Below are positions 8,287-12,947 of a stretch of DNA of 24,753 bases, in pieces; positions within the stretch are counted from its first letter, which is position 1, and each line of letters begins with the position of its first letter. The notes under the pieces were generated by a model that worked only from the letters and a program-made list of their open reading frames with translations, did not search any database and was not told where the DNA came from. This stretch comes from a virus, in IMG/VR virus record IMGVR_UViG_3300034374_001669, positions 1-24,753 of that record, one strand, 5' to 3'. Both the position numbers and the translations under genes were made by a program.

Positions 8287-8714
8287 GTAAACTTACCGAA
8301 ATGCTACGCCGACATGAGGGCGTAGAGACTCACGCCTACAAATGCACCAGTGGCAAGATCACTGTTGGCGTTGGGCGCAATATCGATCCCGCCGGCGGTC
8401 TTGGGTTGTCGCAGGATGAGATCGACTACCTGCTGGAAAATGACATCGCTCGATGCGCATCTGAGTTGGGCCGGGAGTTCCCGTGGTTCTCCGGGTTGGA
8501 CGATGTGCGCCGGGATGCCATGATTGATATCTGCTTCAACATCGGCATCACCCGGCTAAAGGGCTTCGCTATGGCGCTTGGGGCGATGGCCTGCGATGAC
8601 TATGACACCGCATCCACCGAGTTCCTGCGGAGCAGGTGGGCCGATCAGGTGGGCAACCGGGCCAAAGAACTGGCGGCCATGATTCGCACTGGTGAGTACC
8701 AAAGTATCGGTTGA
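8283..8714 (+). CDS. Endolysin, GH24 T4-type lysozyme
   Basis: 143 residues with the phage lysozyme fold: TEMLRRHEG, then AYKCTSGKITVGVGRNID, and later the conserved AMIDICFNIG and FLRSRWADQVGNRAKELAAMI. Catalytic Glu is E12 and the conserved Thr is T27. The position equivalent to T4 Asp20 is Cys21, giving an E-8-C-5-T triad instead of E-8-D-5-T; this variant occurs in other GH24 endolysins and is expected to be active. There is no signal peptide or SAR-like N-terminus, so export should depend on the holin. The stop codon lies within the -35 element of the next promoter. Confidence 0.92.
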   Translation: MSKLTEMLRRHEGVETHAYKCTSGKITVGVGRNIDPAGGLGLSQDEIDYLLENDIARCASELGREFPWFSGLDDVRRDAMIDICFNIGITRLKGFAMALGAMACDDYDTASTEFLRSRWADQVGNRAKELAAMIRTGEYQSIG

Positions 8715-8739
8715 CATAGGTCAATAATAGGCATAATAT
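8711..8739 (+). promoter_or_regulatory. Promoter P1 with dyad operator
   Basis: A perfect TTGACA (8711-8716) is followed 17 bp later by TAATAT (8734-8739), or 15 bp later by the closer match CATAAT (8732-8737). The -35 is embedded in the dyad TTGAC-ATAG-GTCAA (8711-8724), which recurs at 14469. The predicted transcription start is about 8744-8746, giving a leader under 30 nt for the annealing-protein gene. Confidence 0.7.
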
Positions 8740-8775
8740 TCTCCTGCTTTACTAAAACAACTGGAGAATATTATG
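8732..8775 (+). promoter_or_regulatory. 13-bp inverted repeat covering SD and start codon
   Basis: CATAATATTCTCC (8732-8744) and GGAGAATATTATG (8763-8775) are perfectly complementary, with an 18-nt loop. The right arm contains both the Shine-Dalgarno GGAG (8763-8766) and the ATG (8773-8775). The left arm overlaps the -10 region of P1. In RNA reading through from the lysis genes both arms are present and translation would be blocked. RNA starting at P1 would lack the left arm. Confidence 0.75.
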
Positions 8776-9378
8776 TCATTTGAAGCAAAGGTCTGGCAGA
8801 CCCTCTCTGCCATAAATGTCAACGAACATACCGAAAAGAAAGGCAACCTGACCTACCTGTCTTGGGCATGGGCGTTCACTGTTCTGAAGAACCATTTCCC
8901 TGAATCCTCAATCAAAATTAAGAAGGAACAGACCTTCAGCGATGGCACGATGGAAGTGCGTTGTGAGGTCACTGTCAAAGAGGGCGATCAATCGTCCACG
9001 CAGTCAATGTGGCTCCCGGTGATGGATAACCGCAATAACGCCATCACCAACCCCAACGCCCGCCAGATCAATGACGCTCGCATGAGATGCGTGACCAAGT
9101 GCTTGGGATTGCATGGGTTGGGCTTGTACATTTACGCCGGTCAGGAGTTGCCAGAGCCTGAAGCAGAGGTTGCCAAGAAGCCGCTGACCAAAGATGAAAT
9201 GGACAACCTTCTTGATCTGCTTGATGCCACGGAAACCGATCTCGATCAATTCATGACGCACTACAAGGTCAAGAAGCTGGACGAACTGCGCAATGGTAAA
9301 TACCAAAATGCAATTTCAGTTCTGGCAAAGAAGATGGAGAAGATCGTGGAGGTGCGCAATGCGGCTGAGTCAGCATGA
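8773..9378 (+). CDS. DUF1071-type single-strand annealing protein
   Basis: 201 residues. Conserved DUF1071/Sak-like segments are clear: VNEHTEKKGNLTYLSWAWA (16-34), SMWLPVMDNRNNAI (78-91) and DARMRCVTKCLGLHGLGLYIYAG (101-123), followed by a charged C-terminal tail. This family is regarded as phage recombinases that anneal complementary single strands, usually with a partner exonuclease. Here the next gene is such an exonuclease, overlapping by 20 nt. The start has GGAG with 6-nt spacing and sits in the arm of a 13-bp inverted repeat, so translation is probably conditional. The annealing activity is inferred from the family. Confidence 0.85.
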   Translation: MSFEAKVWQTLSAINVNEHTEKKGNLTYLSWAWAFTVLKNHFPESSIKIKKEQTFSDGTMEVRCEVTVKEGDQSSTQSMWLPVMDNRNNAITNPNARQINDARMRCVTKCLGLHGLGLYIYAGQELPEPEAEVAKKPLTKDEMDNLLDLLDATETDLDQFMTHYKVKKLDELRNGKYQNAISVLAKKMEKIVEVRNAAESA

Positions 9379-9967
9379 GCAAAGAACAGAGGGCTGGTAC
9401 ATGGAGCGGCTGGGGAAACCCACCGCCTCCAGCTTCCACCGCATCATTACACCTACCGGGAAGTCAGCGGCTGGCGCGGATACCTACATCAACGAGTTGG
9501 TGGCTGAACTAATTACAGGAAAGTCAATTCCCGTACCAGTAACCGATGCGATGCAGAGGGGCATTGATCTGGAGCCAGAAGCCCGTGATGTTTATAAATT
9601 GATTACCGGGCAGGACGTTGAAGAAGTGGGGCTGTGCCTGCACGATACGCTGGATTGCGGAGCCAGCCCGGACGGCTTGGTGGGTGACGATGGACTCTTG
9701 GAAATCAAATGCCCGATAGCCTCCACTATGGTGGGTTATTTGAGGGATGGTGACGACAAACTGCCAAGCAAGTACATCCCCCAGTGTCAGGGCCAGCTAT
9801 GGATCACGGGCCGAAAATGGCTCGATTTCGTGGCATATCACCCGGACATGAGGATCGTCATGGCCAGAGTCGAGCGTAATGATGCTTACATCGAACTGCT
9901 TGAGGAATACGTCACGGCGGTTTGTGTGACCATCAAAAAGGCATCCAAGAATTTCAGGAGCCAATGA
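9359..9967 (+). CDS. YqaJ/lambda-exonuclease-like recombination nuclease
   Basis: 202 residues from the ATG at 9359 (GGAGG about 7 nt upstream); an in-frame start at 9293 would lie deep inside the previous gene. Motifs of the YqaJ PD-(D/E)XK exonuclease family are present: RTEGWYMERLGKPTASSF (9-25), RGIDLEPEAR (67-76), the metal-binding SPDG with D105, E115-I-K117, and YIPQCQGQL (139-147). It probably resects double-strand ends to supply 3' single strands to the DUF1071 protein, as in the Red pair. Coupled translation is suggested by the 20-nt overlap upstream and the 4-nt ATGA overlap downstream. Confidence 0.9.
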   Translation: MRLSQHEQRTEGWYMERLGKPTASSFHRIITPTGKSAAGADTYINELVAELITGKSIPVPVTDAMQRGIDLEPEARDVYKLITGQDVEEVGLCLHDTLDCGASPDGLVGDDGLLEIKCPIASTMVGYLRDGDDKLPSKYIPQCQGQLWITGRKWLDFVAYHPDMRIVMARVERNDAYIELLEEYVTAVCVTIKKASKNFRSQ

Positions 9968-10128
9968 TGGATATGCTCCCGCACATTTTTGAACAGACCA
10001 CTGGCCTCCGGTGGCAGGATGAAGATGAGGCAATCAAACAGGTCTGGATCACGGCATGGAATGCCGCGCTCCGGGCAATCAACCAACAACTAATTTATCT
10101 GTCTTTCAAAGGAGAAAGCGATGACTGA
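9964..10128 (+). CDS. Small hypothetical protein
   Basis: 54 residues starting at ATG 9964, which overlaps the exonuclease stop as ATGA, with AGGAG 5 nt upstream. It starts MMDMLPHIFEQTTGLRW and contains an amphipathic helix (about 20-42; EDEAIKQVWITAWNAALRAI). Unrecognised. Its position between exonuclease and the SSB-tail-like protein suggests an accessory of recombination or replication. The final 8 nt overlap the next gene. Confidence 0.65.
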   Translation: MMDMLPHIFEQTTGLRWQDEDEAIKQVWITAWNAALRAINQQLIYLSFKGESDD

Positions 10129-10381
10129 GTATAACAACGACAATCAGGGTGCGGCTTGGGCCAATGACAAGAAAACGGAGGACTGGCAAGCGCCATTCAC
10201 CGGGTCTGCAATGGTCAACGGGGTTGAATATTTCTTGGATGTTTTTGTCACCCCAAAAGAAGAATTGGAAGAAAACCCCAAGAAGCCCCGTGTTCGCATC
10301 AAGCTGAAGCAAAAGCAGAAGCAGGCTGAAGCGCCAAAGTCTACGCAGTCTGATGACTTTGGGCTGGATGTGCCGTTTTAA
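10121..10381 (+). CDS. Small protein with SSB-like acidic C-terminal tip
   Basis: 86 residues preceded by AAAGGAG at 7-nt spacing. The N-terminal two thirds look like a small beta-strand domain (WQAPFTGSAMVNGVEYFLDVF), followed by a Lys/Gln-rich linker (RIKLKQKQKQAEAPKSTQ) and the ending SDDFGLDVPF. That ending closely resembles the DDDIPF tip by which bacterial SSB recruits partner proteins. The size is too small for a complete classical SSB OB-fold. It could be a miniature single-strand binding protein or a decoy binding SSB-interacting proteins. An intrinsic terminator follows 5 nt after the stop. Confidence 0.7.
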   Translation: MTEYNNDNQGAAWANDKKTEDWQAPFTGSAMVNGVEYFLDVFVTPKEELEENPKKPRVRIKLKQKQKQAEAPKSTQSDDFGLDVPF

Positions 10382-10386
10382 CTGTC

Positions 10387-10409
10387 GGGGGCGCAAGCCC
10401 CCTTCTTTT
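10387..10409 (+). terminator. Intrinsic terminator inside recombination block
   Basis: A perfect stem GGGGGC/GCCCCC (10387-10392 and 10397-10402) with a GCAA tetraloop, followed by TTCTTTT. The Shine-Dalgarno of the next gene (GGAG, 10410-10413) begins directly after the T-run. The gene order continues in the same direction, so it probably sets partial termination or is bypassed by antitermination. Confidence 0.85.
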
Positions 10410-10420
10410 GGAGTAGTGAT

Positions 10421-10624
10421 ATGTTTGGACAGAATTTACTAGAAATTATTAATCGCCGTGGAATCAAACAGGCCCATCTTGCAAGAGTTCTTGGTGTGAG
10501 CAGGCAGAGAATTAACCAAATCACCAAAGCCAAGCGGGTACGACAGAACATTGCTGAAGCGCTTGCGGCAGAACTTGGTGTTGATGTGGAGGTGCTGACA
10601 GGTGCAAGCGTGGACAGTGAATAG
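10421..10624 (+). CDS. Cro/C1-type HTH regulator
   Basis: 67 residues that are almost entirely one XRE/Cro helix-turn-helix domain: IKQAHLARVLGVSRQRINQI (residues 15-34), then AEALAAELGVDVEVL. GGAG lies 7 nt before the ATG and directly abuts the terminator T-run, so expression depends on read-through. There is no peptidase or dimerisation domain as in C1/LexA repressors, so a Cro-like role is more likely. The two 14-bp dyads at 8711 and 14469 are natural candidate operators, but no sequence evidence links them directly. Confidence 0.85.
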   Translation: MFGQNLLEIINRRGIKQAHLARVLGVSRQRINQITKAKRVRQNIAEALAAELGVDVEVLTGASVDSE

Positions 10625-11027
10625 CGATTTCTCAAAAGATCAGTTTATTGAGAACGTGGAGAAGATGTATCGGGAAAACCACTACCTGACTTTTACATGG
10701 ACGGTTGGGAAGAAGCGAAGCCCGGCACAGAACAACGCATTACATCTGTGGTTGGGCCAGCTTGCGCACAAACTCAATGATGCTGGGCTGGACATGAAAG
10801 CCGTTCTGAAACAGGAAACGGAAATCCCGTGGACGGTGGCGAATGCGAAGGAGCATCTCTGGAAGCCGATCCAGAAACTGATGCTGGATAAAGATTCGAC
10901 AACGGAACCCAACACCGTGGAGTATGTGAAGGTCTACGAAGTTTTGAGCCGGCATCTTGGTGAGAAGTTTGGTGTTTATGTGCCGTGGCCAACGGAGGGT
11001 AAAAATGATCCGTTACAAGATAGCTGA
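10602..11027 (+). CDS. NinB-like recombination protein
   Basis: 141 residues from GTG 10602, with GGAGG at 9-nt spacing; GTG 10617 is an alternative. The characteristic part is TWTVGKKRSPAQNNALHLWL (about 27-50), followed by WTVANAKEHLWKPIQKLM and TEPNTVEYVKVYEVLSRHLGEKFG. This resembles phage proteins annotated as NinB-like, which in lambda (Orf) modulate strand exchange by binding SSB and single-stranded DNA. The similarity is partial, so the name is moderate confidence. It overlaps the HTH gene by 23 nt and the next gene by 23 nt. Confidence 0.65.
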   Translation: MQAWTVNSDFSKDQFIENVEKMYRENHYLTFTWTVGKKRSPAQNNALHLWLGQLAHKLNDAGLDMKAVLKQETEIPWTVANAKEHLWKPIQKLMLDKDSTTEPNTVEYVKVYEVLSRHLGEKFGVYVPWPTEGKNDPLQDS

Positions 11028-11523
11028 TGCGTGGAGAAAATACGCCGAGAAAAAATATACCGGCCATGAGTTCAACGAGACAACGATCAAAGAGGGAGGG
11101 GAAGGCCAGATCGCCGGGACGATTGGTGAACTGGCTGTCGGCCACTGGCTGAAAGAATTGGGCCACGACTTTGACTACGTTGCAGACACAAGCATGGATC
11201 ACGACTTTGTTGTTTGCGGCCAAAAGATTGATGTCAAGACAAAGCATTCAGTCGGCCAGCCCCAGTTGCACTATATGGTGAGAATTCCATATTCCCAGCA
11301 GAATCAGGACTGCGACACCTACATCTTCACATACTGCACATCTGACGAAGTATTTTTGCTGGGCTGGGAGGACAAGGATGATTGGTGGGCCGGCAGGAAA
11401 ACCTTTGAGGCAAAAGCGGGGGATGTCGTTGACGGCTTCAAAGAGTTGGTTCATTGCAGGTATGCTTTTGTTGGCGATCTGATACCATTGCACTATTTGG
11501 AGTTGTCATTTGTCGCCGTATAG
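11005..11523 (+). CDS. PD-(D/E)XK nuclease-like protein
   Basis: 172 residues from ATG 11005, preceded by GGAGGG (5-nt spacing); a longer in-frame ORF from 10957 has no such site. The pattern GTIGELAVGHWLKELG (E42), HDFVV (D67) and KIDVKTK (D76-V-K78) fits the PD-(D/E)XK core with all acidic residues and lysine present. The second half (TYIFTYCTSDEVFLLGW) is consistent with the remaining strands. It is probably a DNA endonuclease or junction resolvase of the recombination block. The exact family is not recognised. Confidence 0.7.
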   Translation: MIRYKIADAWRKYAEKKYTGHEFNETTIKEGGEGQIAGTIGELAVGHWLKELGHDFDYVADTSMDHDFVVCGQKIDVKTKHSVGQPQLHYMVRIPYSQQNQDCDTYIFTYCTSDEVFLLGWEDKDDWWAGRKTFEAKAGDVVDGFKELVHCRYAFVGDLIPLHYLELSFVAV

Positions 11524-11532
11524 AGGTGGAAG

Positions 11533-11745
11533 ATGGAGATTGAACGAGATTTCATGGATCAAGTCCACAAAGCCAAAGGAATGCTTGAAGTCGGGCTGGA
11601 ACAGTACACCCGGCAGGAAATTAAAGAGATGTACACGTTCATGGTGTCACTTGGCGTGACCTACCATCGCTGTTTCGTGAAGCCTTTTGGGGACGCACTG
11701 GATGAGAACACGGAGATGCGCCCTATGTCGGGCGAAAACGGCTGA
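11533..11745 (+). CDS. Small hypothetical protein
   Basis: 70 residues, unrecognised. Mostly helical and charged (MEIERDFMDQVHKAKGMLEV, then RQEIKEMYTFMVSLGVTYHR). An AGAGGTGG ribosome site lies just upstream. The last 44 nt overlap the start of the NinG gene in another frame, and the C-terminal dozen residues (NTEMRPMSGENG) look unstructured. It is probably co-translated with its neighbours. Confidence 0.6.
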   Translation: MEIERDFMDQVHKAKGMLEVGLEQYTRQEIKEMYTFMVSLGVTYHRCFVKPFGDALDENTEMRPMSGENG

Positions 11746-12310
11746 ATCAGAAGCGATCCACAGCAAGCTGAAATCTTTCTGCTCAATTGAGCATTTGATC
11801 GAGTATTCAAAGAGCGCCCAAGCCCAGCAGTTTGTCAAGAAAGTCAGGGCCAAAGAAACCCGTGAGAAGAAGGAAAAACTCAGAACCCGCTCAGAATGGC
11901 TCAGATTGGCGCAGAAGGCGTTTAACGAGTACATAAGGGTAAGGGATAGGGGTAAGCCCTGCATCTCTTGTGGGGCCACACAGGGCGCCACAGTGCTTGG
12001 CGGGGCTTTTGACGCTGGCCACTACAGGTCAACGGGGTCTGCTCCGCATCTACGGTTCCACATCCACAACTGCCACGCCCAGTGCGTCCGATGTAACAGG
12101 CATCTTTCAGGCAATGTCGTGGAATATCGGAAGGGCTTGGTTGACCGATGTCGTCTTGAAATCGTGGAGCGTCTGGAGCAAGATGATCGGCCCCGCCACT
12201 ATACCATTCACGATTTACAGAGGATCATCAAGTTATGCAAAAGACGCACAAAAAACACGGAGAAATGTCAGAGAAATCATGCGCTTGCGGGGGAACCGCA
12301 CAAGAAGTAA
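11702..12310 (+). CDS. ninG: NinG-like recombination nuclease
   Basis: 202 residues from ATG 11702 (GGGGA about 10 nt upstream); an in-frame TTG at 11687 is less likely. The N-terminal zinc motif (RRCALCRAK...FCSIEHLIEYS), basic helical linker (KKVRAKETREKKEKLRTRSEWL) and the HNH-like core (CISCGATQGA...AGHYRSTGSAPHLRF...CHAQCVRCNRHLSGN) are diagnostic for lambda/P22 NinG (Rap), a junction-targeting endonuclease promoting recombination. It belongs functionally with the annealing protein and exonuclease upstream. The 3' end overlaps the zinc-ribbon ORF. Confidence 0.88.
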   Translation: MRTRRCALCRAKTAESEAIHSKLKSFCSIEHLIEYSKSAQAQQFVKKVRAKETREKKEKLRTRSEWLRLAQKAFNEYIRVRDRGKPCISCGATQGATVLGGAFDAGHYRSTGSAPHLRFHIHNCHAQCVRCNRHLSGNVVEYRKGLVDRCRLEIVERLEQDDRPRHYTIHDLQRIIKLCKRRTKNTEKCQRNHALAGEPHKK

Positions 12311-12399
12311 TTAAGGCACCGGATTGGGTCAGAATTGGGTGGTACTGCCCAGCTTGCAAGGGATTTGACAAAGCGATTGGAAGGGAAAGAACGGTCTGA
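12235..12399 (+). CDS. Small zinc-ribbon protein
   Basis: 54 residues from ATG 12235 (AGGA at 10-nt spacing), or 44 from the in-frame ATG at 12265, whose GGAG is too close. Two cysteine pairs, C16-x-C18 and C38-x2-C41 (SCACGG and WYCPACKG), separated by about 20 residues, form a likely zinc ribbon. Such tiny zinc proteins are frequent in phage nin-like regions. The first part overlaps NinG by 76 nt, or 46 nt with the later start. The stop runs into the A-tract of the following hairpin. Function unknown. Confidence 0.6.
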   Translation: MQKTHKKHGEMSEKSCACGGTAQEVIKAPDWVRIGWYCPACKGFDKAIGRERTV

Positions 12400-12436
12400 A
12401 AAAAAAGCCCCGGCAGGAAGGGGGTCTACCGGGGCT
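12399..12436 (-). terminator. Intrinsic terminator reading leftward
   Basis: AGCCCCGG (12406-12413) pairs with CCGGGGCT (12429-12436). On the + strand the stem is preceded by eight A (12399-12406) and followed by a T-poor stretch. Read on the - strand it is a textbook terminator: 8-bp GC stem then eight T. No - strand gene is visible, so it either ends an unseen antisense RNA or serves the + strand as a structured RNA boundary. Confidence 0.6.
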
Positions 12437-12467
12437 AACTTATTGCTTTACTTTCAAGGAGAAAAAC

Positions 12468-12506
12468 ATGAAAATGAAACTGTCGGTGGTATGTGGGAAT
12501 ACCTAA
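12468..12506 (+). CDS. 12-codon leader peptide, MKMKLSVVCGNT
   Basis: A perfect AAGGAG Shine-Dalgarno (12456-12461) is spaced 6 nt from ATG 12468, better than that of most real genes in this window, yet the frame closes after 12 codons. It opens the non-coding stretch that precedes the helicase gene. This arrangement resembles attenuator leader peptides, where ribosome position decides downstream RNA folding, but no run of regulatory codons is visible. It could also be a remnant of a lost gene. Confidence 0.45.
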   Translation: MKMKLSVVCGNT

Positions 12507-12511
12507 AATCC

Positions 12512-12604
12512 GACTAGAAGTGTAGGCGAAAGAATCAGATACCCGACGTGGGGAATTATCTGACACTTTTGCCCCCAACACAACATCTTGTGTAACTTCT
12601 AGTC
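12512..12604 (+). ncRNA. Three-way junction element
   Basis: The outer helix GACTAGAAGT/ACTTCTAGTC (12512-12521 and 12595-12604) is 10 bp and perfect. It encloses a helix of 15 pairs across 17 positions (12525-12541 with 12557-12573; one G-U wobble at 12528/12570 and a two-base internal loop) and a perfect 6-bp hairpin ACACAA-CATC-TTGTGT (12578-12593). The wobble would become a C-A mismatch on the opposite strand, so the + strand is the folded one. Confidence 0.75.
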
Positions 12605-12921
12605 AAACTTACCTACATATACCACTGACCAGTGTGGCAAAGCCTGACTGTCAACTCTGGCTCATGGAAAGCTATATCCTGAAATGTAGCCCCGGAAACG
12701 GGCGAATCGAGCATCCAAAACGCCTGCGCTGACCCGCCCATGTCAACAGGCACCCGCGAAACCAGTAACTGGACGGGATGCGAGATAGGCAACCCAGCCG
12801 TAAGGCTGGCGGGAGATCGGTTCACCACTGTGGATCGGGGAATGAGTATCTAGTCTACGGACTACCGGGGTCACCCGGACGCGAGAGAGCCTCCAGCGCC
12901 ACTGGACTTTCGCGGGAGAAA

Positions 12922-12930
12922 ATGGGCTAA
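12922..12930 (+). other. Two-codon upstream ORF (ATG GGC TAA)
   Basis: GGGAG (12914-12918) lies 3 nt before ATG GGC TAA, 18 nt before the helicase ATG. The layout GGAGAAAATG here is nearly repeated at the helicase start (GGAGAAAACATG). Such minimal ORFs can stall or queue ribosomes. It also overlaps sequences able to pair with the upstream RNA (ATGGGC with GCCCAT at 12736-12741). Confidence 0.35.
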
Positions 12931-12947
12931 CTTTGTCTGGAGAAAAC

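Larger units (their letters stand above)
12507..12947 (+). ncRNA. Structured non-coding RNA or leader region
   Basis: About 440 nt with no convincing protein gene on either strand. Perfect or near-perfect local helices include a three-way junction (12512-12604); CCCG/CGGG with GAAA loop (12691-12702); GCCTG/CAGGC with inner TGAC/GTCA (12722-12751); CCCG/CGGG enclosing CCAG/CTGG (12753-12777); CCAGCC/GGCTGG with GTAA loop (12794-12809); TAGTC/GACTA with TACG loop (12851-12864); CCGGG/CCCGG (12865-12878); and an 8-bp plus 5-bp hairpin (12880-12914). GNRA and UNCG loops, plus G-U wobbles on this strand only, favour a + strand RNA. No match to group I/II introns, tmRNA or RNase P. It may be a cis leader of the helicase gene, a processed ncRNA, or possibly a replication origin region. 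Confidence 0.65.

Noticed and set aside
12335-12517. 60-codon + strand ORF across the hairpin and leader peptide
   Set aside because: Conflicts with the zinc-ribbon gene and the hairpin, and its sequence looks like non-coding translation.
12613-12828. Antisense ORF in the structured region
   Set aside because: No ribosome site or protein-like pattern; lies over RNA hairpins favouring the + strand.
12507-12947. Group I or group II intron
   Set aside because: The order of complementary TAGTC and GACTA elements is a local hairpin rather than a P7 arrangement, no domain V is seen, and the region lies between complete genes rather than within one.
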